Assembly: GCA_965223955.1 (NCBI GenBank)
Contig: OZ245029.1
Span: 1,488,001 to 1,552,000 of the forward strand
Reading direction: 5' to 3'
DNA length: 64,000 nt
Source: Bin75 sp965223955
GTDB lineage: Bacteria > Nitrospirota > Nitrospiria > Nitrospirales > UBA8639
Notes under the pieces: model-generated
What the model was told of the DNA's origin: nothing
The model's database searches: none
What the model saw: only the letters and a program-made list of their open reading frames with translations
Position numbers and translations under genes: made by a program
Shown: positions 36,080 to 45,131 of the stretch, one piece after another
Layout of the letters: each line of letters opens with the position of its first letter
Numbering within the stretch: the stretch's first letter is position 1

Positions 36080-37273
36080 TCACTTTTTCTCCAGGGCGGC
36101 GATGCGGGCTTCGAATTCTGCTGCGTCTTGTTCCCGGTGGGTTTTTTTCAGCAGCGCGACGTAGTTCTTGAGCGTGCGGGTGACTGCCGGGTGCTCCTTG
36201 CCCAAAGCCTGTTCATTGATCGCAATGGCCCGGGTGAAGAGCGGTTCGGCTTTCGCGTACTTGTCCTGCAAAAAATAGAGCAGCGCCAAATTGTTGGCGA
36301 CGTTGGCGACTTTTTCATGCTCCGGGCCGAACTTCTTTTCGTTAATGTCCAAGGCAACGACCAGTAAAGGTTCAGCTTTTTCGAATTGCCCTTGCAGGCG
36401 ATAGAAGTCGGCAAGCTTGGTCAGGCTGGGCACCAATCGCGGATTCTCCGGCCCGAACGATTGTTCATTGATGTGGAGCGCCTGCTTCAGAAGTCCTTCG
36501 GCTTGGTCGTGTGCTCCTTGGGCCGCGTGCATGAACGCGAGGTTATTGAGGCTGCCGAGAAGACCGGGGCTCTCGGCGCCATAGCGTTTCGTATTGATGG
36601 CCAGTGTGCGTTCCAGCAACGGGATGGCTTTCTCATAGTCCTGTTGGGCCCGGTAAAGGAGCGCGAGATTGTTGAGACGTTCCACCAGCGCGGGGTCGTC
36701 CGGGCCGGTGGCGTGTTCAGTAATCGTAAGGGCCCGGGTTAAATGCGTCTCCGCTTGGGCATAGTGTTCTTGAGCGGCCAGCACGCCTGCCAGATTTCTG
36801 AGATCCAGGGTCAAATCAATATGGTCCGCGCCGAGTGCCTGTTCACGAACATGCAAGGCCCGTTCAAAGAGGGGCAGGGCTTTCTCATAGTGTTGTTGCG
36901 CGTGGTACAGGGCCGCGAGGTTACTCAGGCTGACAGCGAAGTGAGGATCGCGGTCTCCAAGAATTTTTTCATTCAGACTGACGGCGCGACTCAACAGCGG
37001 TTCGGCCTGTTCATATTCCCCCTGCGCGTCATGGAGCCCGGCCAGTTTGGTCAGCGTTCGGGGCAGCCGGGAATCCTGTTCTCCGAAGGTTTCCGCTACG
37101 TCGAGCGCGGCGGTGTACTGTTCTTGGGCCTCTTTGAAGCGTCCCTGTTGAAAGAGAAGATCACCCTGGTCCACGTGTCTGTCCCAAGGGGTTTTCGCGT
37201 CCTCGCATCCCGTGAGGCCGATCACCCCAACCAGGCATGCGGCCATCAGCACTCTCCAATAACCATTCAGCAT
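36080..37273 (-). CDS. TPR-repeat lipoprotein
   Basis: A 397-residue protein with a lipoprotein leader (VLMAACLVGVIGLTGC, lipobox Cys23). The rest is a run of eight or so 42-residue TPRs of the kinesin-light-chain type (LSNLAALYHAQQHYEKALPL; LNNLALLYRAQQDYEKAIPL; LNNLAFMHAAQGAHDQAEGL), almost in perfect register. It probably sits on the inner leaflet of the outer membrane or on the periplasmic face as a scaffold. The partner is unknown. The strongly repeated DNA could recombine. Confidence 0.88.
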   Translation of the reverse strand: MLNGYWRVLMAACLVGVIGLTGCEDAKTPWDRHVDQGDLLFQQGRFKEAQEQYTAALDVAETFGEQDSRLPRTLTKLAGLHDAQGEYEQAEPLLSRAVSLNEKILGDRDPHFAVSLSNLAALYHAQQHYEKALPLFERALHVREQALGADHIDLTLDLRNLAGVLAAQEHYAQAETHLTRALTITEHATGPDDPALVERLNNLALLYRAQQDYEKAIPLLERTLAINTKRYGAESPGLLGSLNNLAFMHAAQGAHDQAEGLLKQALHINEQSFGPENPRLVPSLTKLADFYRLQGQFEKAEPLLVVALDINEKKFGPEHEKVANVANNLALLYFLQDKYAKAEPLFTRAIAINEQALGKEHPAVTRTLKNYVALLKKTHREQDAAEFEARIAALEKK

Positions 37274-37479
37274 ATCGTCACCTTTTTCCGTATTCGTAAG
37301 AAGAGAAAGAAAATCAACATTTCATGATTCTTGCCCCGGCAGAACCACGTTCTCTGATTGTAAAGAGAGAAACGGCTCCGTGCCAACTGAAAAATGTGGT
37401 GAGGCCCTTTCCGTTGCCCCCCTCTTCCGTAGTGGCGCCATCCCTGGTCAAAGCCAGGGACATGCCTCATGGCGCCTCA

Positions 37480-37735
37480 CCGCTCCTTTGTAAGACAACC
37501 CCCTCAATCCCCCTTATCAGGGGGACGGCTTAGAGCCCCCCTGATAAGGGGGGTCAGGGGGGTTCATCGCTGACGACACCCACCCGCCGAACGACCGCTT
37601 CGCCAGAGACGAAGCCACGAGAAGAAGAGGCGCAGGCAGTCCTCAGGAACAAGCTGGCCCTCCTTTTCGGATTCCCCGTTTGCGGTCAGCCCCCTATTCT
37701 GTCAACGAATGACTGAACACATACAAGGATGACAG
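37480..37735. repeat. composite intergenic repeat (about 250-290 bases) ending in motif D
   Basis: Order: CTCCTTTGTAAGACAACCCC, CCCCCTTATCAGGGGG hairpins, GCCGAACGACCGCTTCGCC, ACGAAGCCACGAGAAGAA, CAGGCAGTC, GGTCAGCCCC, then motif D (37697-37733). The same order recurs at 52745-53035, and the first part is inverted at 39880-40045. No gene. Confidence 0.8.
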
Positions 37736-37787
37736 GAAGGAGAGGAGACAGTAGATCGGGTTAGCATCGCGTAACCCGACAGCGGGA

Positions 37788-38605
37788 CTACGCCTTTCCG
37801 CTCGCTTTTTTGGCCGGCTCGATGCGGATAAAGCACAGAGGATCGCCAACGATGGCGGTAGGGTAGAGTTGTTCTTCGACGTGAAACGGGATCTGATTCC
37901 GCGTGAGCCAATCAGTCATCCACGTGACTTCTTCTACCGTGGTGGAGAGAAGCCCCGGGCCTGAGAGTGTGGGCAAACACGCATCCAGCAGCCTTTGGAT
38001 GTGTGTCCGCTCCGTTGAAATGCCACGGGATCGAATCGCACGGGATCAGCCCGCCCATACGATAACGCCGAGGTTTCCGGAAAACATTCAGGATCATTGA
38101 GCACGCTGGCTATCCAGAGGTGATCAAAGGTGCCCCGGGCCGTTTGGGCATCGGTCGCCTGAATGGTAAACGGCAGGCCGTGACACGCCTGGTTGAGAAT
38201 GTCCGCTTCCCGTTCCCGAAGGTTATAGGCCTCGACGGTCCGATTCATGTCAAGGGTTTCCAGCACCAGCATGGGAAGTTCAGCCACCCCTGCTCCCACG
38301 TAGAGGCTTCTTCCTTTTTGGGAGAGTCGCTGCTTGAGTGTCTCGGCGATCTTGAGTCCCAGCGTTTGGCATTTTTCCCTGTGGGCGTTCCAAAAGGCCT
38401 CGCCGCCTTCGTCACAATACATGTCGCCAAGCACGGCATAGTCCAGCTTGGAAAAGACGTCCCTGATGACCTGACGGGTTCGGGTGTTGAGCGAATGGGA
38501 AGGTCCGTTGAGGTTCCGCATGTTCGGCGGCATGGTGCTGGATTGTCCTCCGGTCGTCAACGTCAGCCGAATCGGCTGTAGCGTAGAACAACTTAAGTTT
38601 AACAA
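37788..38605 (-). pseudogene. frameshifted SAM-methyltransferase-like gene
   Basis: Two minus-strand frames join into one protein of about 270 residues. The upstream part (from 38605) has a nucleotide-binding loop SLYVGAGVAELPMLVLETLD, EAYNLREREADIL, and a FDHLWIASVLNDPE strand typical of class I methyltransferase folds. The downstream part (GLLSTTVEEVTWMTDWLT to ASGKA, stop at 37788-37790) continues in the next frame. A one-base shift near 38000-38040 explains the break. Substrate unknown. It may be a true pseudogene or an assembly error. Confidence 0.6.
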
Positions 38606-38738
38606 CCGAGGTGGCGTTGACTCCGATTCAGAGAATATGCTGAAGTATTTTCTTTGTGACGCATCGAGAAGGCGATTTCACGCGTTATTTGGTATGAAGT
38701 ATGAAAAGAGCTGGCAACACCCAGAAGCTGTCATTCCG

Positions 38739-39816
38739 GGAATAAATGCCAAAAAGAGTTGGGGATAATGGAAGAAAGTTGTTGGATGACGGTAAGTTAC
38801 CGCTATTTGTATTGAAGGCGTTCAACAAAGTGAGGCTGGGATGAGCAAAAAAGCCCTGTCCGCAGTGTGGCTCGAAGGAGGTGCAGCGCTATGGCATCAA
38901 CCGACAAGGCAAACAACGCTGGCATTGTCGCCAATGTGCGCGCACCTTCATATGGCGCAATCCGGCCAACCGCTACCAGCAGCGACGGGTATGGTTCAAA
39001 CGCTGGATTATGGAGGGCTACACCGTCCGCCAACTGGCCGCCCACAGTGGCTACAGCCCGCGGACGCTTCATCGAATCATTGCGCATTGATTGCAACAGC
39101 CACCTCCCCTGGCGGGCGAGTTCTCGGCGGCCCGCCATCTGATCCTCGATGGCACCTTTCTGGATCGCCGGAAAGGCGTCTTTGCGGTGATGGATGCGGC
39201 CCGCTTCGCCGTGGTGTATGCGGCCCCCGAAATGGCGGAGGGCCCTGCGCATTTGCAGCCGTTTTGCACCACGCTGGCCCACCACGGGTTAACGCCTTGC
39301 AGTGCGACCGTCGATGGCAACCTGCACTTGCTCCGGATCTTGCGCCAAGTGTGGCCGACGATCGTCATTCAACGCTGTCTGGTCCACATCCAACGGCAAG
39401 GCCTCAGTTGGTGTCGCCAGTCGCCCAAACGTCCAGACGCCCGGCACCTGCGCGCCTTGTTTCGCCACGTCATGGCGATCCGCACCGTGGCCGAGCGGGA
39501 TCAGTTCATCGCTCAGGTGCAGGCCTGGGAGGCACGGTACGGGCAGCGCCTGGCACGCCAGGCCGAACGAGGGCGCGTTTTCAGCGATCTCAAACGTGCC
39601 CGGAGTATGTTACTCGCCGCCTTGCCAAACATGTTTCACTATCTCGACGATCCCGTGATCCCGAAATCCACCAACGCCTTAGAGGGATATTTCGCCCGAC
39701 TCAAACACAAGTATCGGCAACACCGCGGGCTCGTACGGCCCCATCGGAATGCCTATTTGCAATGGTATGTCTATCTTTGCCCTCGATAGAAACCAACTCT
39801 TTTTGGCATTTATTCC
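38739..39816. mobile_element. insertion sequence, about 1078 bases, IS256/IS1249-like
   Basis: Perfect 24-base terminal inverted repeats start GGAATAAATGCC (left 38739-38762, right 39793-39816). CATTCCG is found directly outside both ends (38732-38738 and 39817-39823), a 7-base target duplication. Removing the element restores a TGTCATTCCGAGCGAAGC family C repeat, so the IS landed in a repeat. Inside is one interrupted transposase gene. The fresh ends suggest recent insertion. Confidence 0.85.
38841..39789 (+). pseudogene. interrupted transposase of the IS
   Basis: Reading in one frame from about 38845 gives a zinc ribbon (CPQCGSKEVQ..CRQCARTF), a helix-turn-helix (YTVRQLAAHSGYSPRTLHRI) and a MULE/IS256-type core with Asp in LILDGTFL, Asp in TVDGN, the RCLVHIQRQ Cys/His motif and Glu in TNALEGYFARLK. 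Two lesions are visible. The only ATG (38841) is out of frame because of a six-A run at 38847-38852 where five would fit, and a TGA at 39088-39090 replaces an expected Trp. Without slippage and readthrough it is inactive. Confidence 0.8.
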
Positions 39817-39829
39817 CATTCCGAGCGAA

Positions 39830-40095
39830 GCGAGGAATCTCTCGTTCAACGACCGAGCGCCTGGAAAAGCAGATAGTTTCTTCGCCTATTCTTCTCGTGG
39901 CTTCGTATCTGGCGAAGCGGTCGTTCGGCGGTTGGTTGTCGTAAGAGATGAAACCCCCCTGGCCCCCCTTATCAGGGGGGGGCGGTTCTAAGCAGTCCCC
40001 CTGATAAGGGGGATTGAGGGGGTTGTCTTACAAAGGAGGGGAAAGACGGGGCGAACATTGTCAACGAATGACTGAACACATACAGGGATGACAGA
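39830..40095. repeat. repeat block, families C and D plus inverted composite unit
   Basis: The right part of the split family C repeat (ATTCCGAGCGAAGCGAGG), then an inverted copy of the CTTCGTATCTGGCGAAGC and CCCCCCTTATCAGGGG units found at 37480 and 52745, then motif D on the plus strand (40057-40093) about 50 bases before the kdsD start. Confidence 0.75.
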
Positions 40096-40142
40096 GGGGG
40101 AGAAACAAGGATGACAGATGGAGATCGCTACGAGAGTTGACC

Positions 40143-41108
40143 ATGGATATCCTGGCTGAAATGCAGCGAGTGATTGATCTGGAAGTGCGGACGATCAATG
40201 CGCTCAAATCCACCCTGGGGCCGGCGTACGAAGAAGCCGTGCGATGGATCTTCGACTGTCACGGGAAAGTCGTGGTCACGGGCGTGGGAAAATCCGGCAT
40301 CATTGCGCAGAAAATTGCGGCGACGATGGTGTCGACGGGGACGCCGGCGTTGTTCCTGCATAGTGCCGATGGGATGCACGGCGGCGTCGGGATCATCAGG
40401 AAAGAAGATATCGTGCTGGCCGTCGGGAAATCGGGTGAAAGTGATGAAGTGCTCGCGATTCTCCCCGTGGCCAGGAAAATCGGCGTGAAGGTCATTTCGA
40501 TGACCGCTCAACCGAATTCGACCATGGCCAGGCATTCCGATTTGATCCTGCATACTCCAATAGAGGAAGAAGCCTGCCCGCTCAACATGGCACCGACGTG
40601 CAGTACGACCGCGGCGTTGGTGGTCGGCGACGCCTTGGCCGTGGCGCTCATGAAGTTGCGCGATTTTCAACCGGCTGATTTTGCCGTCAATCATCCCGGG
40701 GGCCAACTGGGGAAGCGGTTGCTGTTGACGGTTGGTGACCTCATGCGCTCCGGTGAGGCCAATCCGGTCGTGCACGGGGCGAGAGACGTGCGGTTCATGC
40801 TGACGGAGATGACGCGACAACGGGCAGGAGCCGTGTCGATCATCGATGATGAGCAACGGTTACTGGGCTTGGTGACCGACTATGATATTCGTCGGGTGTT
40901 GGAGGCACACAAAGACGTGTTCGGCATGACGATCCAGGACATCATGAACGCGACTCCGGAGTTCGTGTTTGAGGACGAGAACGCGTACGCGGCCCTGGAA
41001 AAAATGGAAAAACGGGCAAAACCCATTTCCGTGTTGCCGGTCTTGAATCGCCAAAAAGAGGTCGTCGGGATGATCCACCTTCATGACCTCGTGGCCCATG
41101 GTTTGTAG
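40143..41108 (+). CDS. kdsD: D-arabinose 5-phosphate isomerase
   Basis: Converts ribulose 5-phosphate to arabinose 5-phosphate, the first step to the lipopolysaccharide sugar KDO. The 321-residue protein has an N-terminal SIS domain (TGVGKSGIIAQK, residues 46-57; ADGMHGGVG; VGKSGESDEV; NHPGGQLGKRL) and two C-terminal CBS domains (about 205-321). It starts at the ATG at 40143, with an in-frame TTG 6 bases upstream. A motif D copy precedes it on the same strand. Confidence 0.95.
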   Translation: MDILAEMQRVIDLEVRTINALKSTLGPAYEEAVRWIFDCHGKVVVTGVGKSGIIAQKIAATMVSTGTPALFLHSADGMHGGVGIIRKEDIVLAVGKSGESDEVLAILPVARKIGVKVISMTAQPNSTMARHSDLILHTPIEEEACPLNMAPTCSTTAALVVGDALAVALMKLRDFQPADFAVNHPGGQLGKRLLLTVGDLMRSGEANPVVHGARDVRFMLTEMTRQRAGAVSIIDDEQRLLGLVTDYDIRRVLEAHKDVFGMTIQDIMNATPEFVFEDENAYAALEKMEKRAKPISVLPVLNRQKEVVGMIHLHDLVAHGL

Positions 41109-41114
41109 GAACAG

Positions 41115-41152
41115 GGATTGTCGGATTACGCTACGCTAATCCGACCTGCTGG
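41115..41152. repeat. family A REP unit between convergent genes
   Basis: TTGTCGGATTACGCTACGC followed by GCTAATCCGACCTGC fills the 44-base gap between the kdsD and metG stop codons. It would fold into a hairpin and probably ends transcription from both sides. Confidence 0.75.
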
Positions 41153-43093
41153 CTACTTCACGCGCGTTCCAATCTCCGTCTCTTCCAGCAACGTGACCAA
41201 CCCTTGGACTTCCTGATCGCCGGCGGCCAGGACCATTCCCTGGGATTCCACGCCCATCAGTTTTGCCGGTTTTAGATTCGCCACCACCACAATCGTCTTT
41301 CCCACAACGTCCTCCGGGCTGTATTTCTTCCCGATTCCCGCGACAATCTGTCTTTGTTCGGTGCCAAGGTCCACCTGGAGTTTCAGAAGTTTGCTCGATT
41401 TGGGGACGCGTTCGGCCGTGAGGATTTTTGCGACTTTCAATTCGACTTTTTGAAAGTCCTGGATGCCGATCAGGTTGTCTTCATCTTTCGAGGCAGGTGT
41501 GGACGCCTCAGGGTGAGGTTTTGCGGGGGATTGCACTGCGGGCGTCTCGATTCTCGGGAATAAGGCTTTGCCTTTGATCACGGTGGTGCCTGATCCCCCG
41601 TCGCCCCAGACGATGGGGTTCTTCAGGAGCGCTTGTGAAAAATCATAGGGCAGCCCCAGTTGTCGAGCCATTTCTTGCGCGGTATTCGGCATAAAGGGGT
41701 ACGCGGCCAGGCAGAGAAACCGAAGGGTTTCCGCTGCGTGAAAGAGCACGGTTTGGAGTCGTGTCGCGTTGGCTGGGTCTTTGGCGAGGACCCAGGGCGC
41801 GGTTTTGTCGATGTATTGATTGCCGAGTTGAATCAATCCCCACGTCGCTTCGAGTGTGCGATTGAATTCTATCCGGCGTACATGATGGGGCATGGTTTTT
41901 TGAATGAGCGATTCGGCGGCGGCTTGAAGTTCCGTTTCGAGTTCGGTGACCTCGGAGGGGTGGGAAGGAGGCACAATGCCCTGGCAACACCGCTGGATCA
42001 ACGTGACGGTTCGGCTCAACAAATTGCCCAGTCCGTTGGCCAGGTCGCTGTTGATGCGGCCGATAAAAGACTCGTGCGAAAAATCCCCGTCCTGCCCAAA
42101 GGGGATTTCGCGCAGCAGAAAATAGCGAAACGCATCCGCGCCGAATTGGTCGACCATGGTGTACGGATCAACGACGTTGCCACGGCTTTTGGACATTTTT
42201 TCTCCATTCACCGTCCACCAACCATGCGCAAAGATTGTGTGAGGTAAGGGAATCTCCAACGCCATGAGCATGGTTGACCAGTACACGGCGTGCGTCGTCA
42301 GAATGTCTTTGCCGACCAGGTGCACGGTTGCCGGCCACAAGCGATCAACCGATGGCTGGGGAGGCAGGTATTCCAGCCCCGAGATGTAATTCACCAGCGC
42401 GTCGAACCACACGTACGTCACGTAGTCCGCGTCGAAGGGCAGTTCAATGCCCCAGGACAAGCGTGACTTGGGACGGGAAATCGAGAGATCTTCCAGCGGT
42501 TTTTGTAAAAAGCCCAGGACTTCGTTACGGCGGGATTCGGGTCGGATAAAGGTGGGATGGGCTTCGAGATGGTCGAGCAGTCGTTGTTGAAACTGCCCCA
42601 TGCGAAAGAAGTAATTGCTTTCGCTGAGTTGTTCGACCGGCCGTTGACAGTCGGGACAGAGACCGTTGTCCACGTCCTTCTCCGTCCAGAAGCGTTCGTC
42701 GAACGTGCAATACCAGCCGGTATAGTCCGCCCGATAGATGAGTTGCGCGTCATACAGTTTTTGCAACAATCGTTGGACCACGGTTTGATGTTGGGCATCC
42801 GTGGTGCGAATGAACCCATCGTTGGAAATGGCGAGCTTCTGCCAAAGGGTTTGAAATTGTGGCGCCAGTTGGTCGCAATGCGCTTGTGGAGCAATCCCGG
42901 TCTTTGCCGCGGCCTGCTGGACTTTTTGTCCGTGTTCGTCGAGGCCCGTCAGAAAAAAGACTTCTTCTCCAATGAAGCGATGCCAGCGTGCCAGCACGTC
43001 CGCCGCGATGGTGGTATAGGCATGCCCGATGTGTGGAACGTCGTTCACATAGTAAATGGGCGTGGTGATATAGAAGGGTTCAGGCATGGTCAT
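41153..43093 (-). CDS. metG: methionyl-tRNA synthetase
   Basis: A 646-residue class I synthetase: PHIGHAYTT (HIGH motif, residues 21-24), a connective insert with CPDC, and GEKMSKSRG (KMSKS, about 297). A C-terminal tRNA-binding OB domain (about 540-646: DFQKVELKVAKILTAERVP; GMVLAAG) gives the dimeric bacterial form. Between catalytic and C-terminal domains is a Pro/Ala-rich linker. It is downstream of tmk and holB on the same strand, but a 311-base repeat-filled gap and a motif D copy precede it, so it may have its own promoter. Confidence 0.97.
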   Translation of the reverse strand: MTMPEPFYITTPIYYVNDVPHIGHAYTTIAADVLARWHRFIGEEVFFLTGLDEHGQKVQQAAAKTGIAPQAHCDQLAPQFQTLWQKLAISNDGFIRTTDAQHQTVVQRLLQKLYDAQLIYRADYTGWYCTFDERFWTEKDVDNGLCPDCQRPVEQLSESNYFFRMGQFQQRLLDHLEAHPTFIRPESRRNEVLGFLQKPLEDLSISRPKSRLSWGIELPFDADYVTYVWFDALVNYISGLEYLPPQPSVDRLWPATVHLVGKDILTTHAVYWSTMLMALEIPLPHTIFAHGWWTVNGEKMSKSRGNVVDPYTMVDQFGADAFRYFLLREIPFGQDGDFSHESFIGRINSDLANGLGNLLSRTVTLIQRCCQGIVPPSHPSEVTELETELQAAAESLIQKTMPHHVRRIEFNRTLEATWGLIQLGNQYIDKTAPWVLAKDPANATRLQTVLFHAAETLRFLCLAAYPFMPNTAQEMARQLGLPYDFSQALLKNPIVWGDGGSGTTVIKGKALFPRIETPAVQSPAKPHPEASTPASKDEDNLIGIQDFQKVELKVAKILTAERVPKSSKLLKLQVDLGTEQRQIVAGIGKKYSPEDVVGKTIVVVANLKPAKLMGVESQGMVLAAGDQEVQGLVTLLEETEIGTRVK

Positions 43094-43094
43094 T

Positions 43095-43400
43095 TACATT
43101 TCATTCCTGTAGGTGTTCAGTCATTTGTTGACCATTCCCGCCGTCTCCTTCTGTCATTCCCGACAACACATCAGCGTGGTCATTCTGAGCGTAGCGAAGA
43201 ATCTCTCCTTCAACAACCCAACGCATGGAAAAGCAGATCCTTCGCTTCGCTCAGGATGACAGGAGGAGGCATGGCCTTGCCCTGTCGGGGGACGGCCTTC
43301 GCTTCGCTCAGGATGACACAGAAGGAGGCATGGCCTTGCCCTGTCGGGGACGGCCTGTGTGCCGTCCCGATTGGATGGCACGGCTCCAATACATATCATG
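43095..43400. repeat. repeat block between holB and metG, families C and D
   Basis: A motif D copy on the minus strand (43102-43132) immediately upstream of metG, then three CTTCGCTTCGCTCAGGATGA-type family C units and two nearly identical GGCATGGCCTTGCCCTGTCG stretches (43268 and 43328, period about 60). No gene. Confidence 0.7.
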
Positions 43401-43404
43401 TTGT

Positions 43405-44421
43405 TCAGGCGGCGTCACGGTGAATCGTTTGATGAAAGCGAAACAGGAAATTTTCCAGGCAGAGTTGGAGATTCGCATTTTGCGTGGGTGCATGCTCCAG
43501 TGTTTGCAGGAAGTTCAGGAGATCGACAATATCCGTCGGTGTCAGGGATTCGGCGATTTGTTGAAGCACAGGGAGGTGCGTCCGGTGTAAGAGGAGATCT
43601 TGCTCGGTTCCGAGAGTCACCAGCAGCACGTCACGCAGTCCATGCGAGAGCCAGTCGATCACGTCCGGGAATGGTTGGGTTTTCGAGAGTTCTTCGGCTT
43701 GTTGGAGAACGGCCGTGGGGTGGGCGAGGGTCTCGTATCGGCATAATTCAAAAAACCGGTCGTGCCGGCTGCGCAGTTCGGAAAGGTCCGTGCGCAGGGC
43801 CACGCCGATACGGTTTCCACAAACCTGAGAAAGAAATCGGACGTCCTCGGTCGCCATGGCCTGCTTCAGGGCAAGGGCTCCTTCGAATTGCCCGGGAGTC
43901 GCGGGCGAGAACCTCAGCGCCAAACAGCGGGACCGCACGGTGGCCAACAGGCGCAAGGGCTGGCTGCTCACCAGGATAAAAAGGCTGTGTTCCGGAGGGT
44001 CTTCGAGTGTTTTCAAAAACGCGTTGGCGGCATTGACGGTCAGGCGATCGGCATCGTTGATGACACAGATCTTGCGTGCGCTCAGCAGCGGCCGGTAGAT
44101 CATGTGGCGTTCGATCTCGCGGACCTGGTCGATTTTGATTTGCGGGTTGGCTTTCTCCTGCTCGGGTTCGATGACCAGGAGATCGGGCCAGGTGCCGGAG
44201 ACGATCTGCTCACAGGCTCGACATTGGCCGCAGGAGTCCGGTTGGGACGATGAGGGCGGGGTTTCGCAGGAGAGGGCTTGCGCGAAGCGCACGGCCATGA
44301 GGCGCTTGCCGATTCCTTCGTCTCCCGAAAAGAGGTAGGCATGGCCAATGGCCTGCTGGGCCAGTGCCGTCCGGATTTTCTTTTTCGGTCCTTCCTGACC
44401 GATGACGTCTGCAAATGGCAT
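43405..44421 (-). CDS. holB: DNA polymerase III delta' subunit
   Basis: Clamp-loader subunit, 338 residues. The AAA+ core shows IGHAYLFSGDEGIGKRLMA (a P-loop-like segment with Arg where Ser/Thr is usual, common in delta'), the zinc site CGQCRAC with an upstream Cys, KICVINDADRLTVNAANAFLKTLEDPP (motif II region and arginine-finger SRC segment TVRSRC). It lies 17 bases after tmk on the same strand, the usual bacterial order tmk-holB. Confidence 0.92.
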   Translation of the reverse strand: MPFADVIGQEGPKKKIRTALAQQAIGHAYLFSGDEGIGKRLMAVRFAQALSCETPPSSSQPDSCGQCRACEQIVSGTWPDLLVIEPEQEKANPQIKIDQVREIERHMIYRPLLSARKICVINDADRLTVNAANAFLKTLEDPPEHSLFILVSSQPLRLLATVRSRCLALRFSPATPGQFEGALALKQAMATEDVRFLSQVCGNRIGVALRTDLSELRSRHDRFFELCRYETLAHPTAVLQQAEELSKTQPFPDVIDWLSHGLRDVLLVTLGTEQDLLLHRTHLPVLQQIAESLTPTDIVDLLNFLQTLEHAPTQNANLQLCLENFLFRFHQTIHRDAA

Positions 44422-44438
44422 ATGGGTCGTCGAACGTG

Positions 44439-45131
44439 TTACGAACGCTTGACTGCAAGGCGTCGCGTCTTCAGGCCCTCTTCGAGCAGGGGGTCGATCA
44501 ACGTGATGAGTTGCCGGGCAATCGCCTGGGCCGACCGGCTGGCGTTCAGGGTATGAATGCGTCGCAACGATTGTTTGGCCAGGCTCAGGAATCCTTTCCG
44601 CACGCGTTGATGGAAGGCCGCGGTTTCATGATCCAGGCGATTCACGTCTTTGCTGCTCAATCGTCGTTTCAATCCTTGGGACACGGGCAGATCAAACAAA
44701 AAGGTCACGTCGGGAGTCAAGCCCTTGGCGGCCCAACGCGTGAGTGACCGGAGCTCGCGTAACGGGACTCCTCTGCCGAATCCCTGGTACGCCAGCGTCG
44801 AGTCGGAAAACCGGTCGCAGACGATCACGGCCCCTTGCTCTAAGGCCGGCAGGAGCAGGTTGGCCACGTGTTGGCTTCGGGCCGCCAGGATCAGGGCGAC
44901 TTCGCATTCCGGAACGAGCGGATCGACCGAGCGAAGTTTGCGGGTGGGACGAAGAAACACGTCCCGAATGTGTTCGGCCACGGGGGTGCCGCCGGGTTCG
45001 CGTGTTTCAATCACCCGGAATCCTTTGGACCGGAGGTGCTGGGTGAGGGCATGGGATTGGGTGGATTTCCCACTGCCTTCGATCCCCTCGAACGTGATGA
45101 AGAGGCCCTTTCGACGGGAACGTTTCGGCAC
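44439..45131 (-). CDS. tmk: thymidylate kinase
   Basis: Phosphorylates dTMP to dTDP. P-loop FEGIEGSGKSTQ, REPGGTPVAEHIR, CDRFSDSTLAYQGFGRG and the LFDLPVSQGLKRR strand are the family hallmarks. No ATG fits: the start is a GTG, either 45131 (AGGA 9 bases upstream) or 45164. It is divergent from the DUF502 gene and followed by holB. Confidence 0.93.
   Translation of the reverse strand: MPKRSRRKGLFITFEGIEGSGKSTQSHALTQHLRSKGFRVIETREPGGTPVAEHIRDVFLRPTRKLRSVDPLVPECEVALILAARSQHVANLLLPALEQGAVIVCDRFSDSTLAYQGFGRGVPLRELRSLTRWAAKGLTPDVTFLFDLPVSQGLKRRLSSKDVNRLDHETAAFHQRVRKGFLSLAKQSLRRIHTLNASRSAQAIARQLITLIDPLLEEGLKTRRLAVKRS

Noticed and set aside
39088..39090. TGA in the transposase read as selenocysteine
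   Set aside because: The position matches a Trp in a linker, not a catalytic Cys, and no selenocysteine element is visible; a nonsense mutation is simpler.
38841..39944. 367-codon plus-strand frame over the IS
   Set aside because: Only its first four codons fit the transposase; the rest is out of frame with the conserved DDE motifs.
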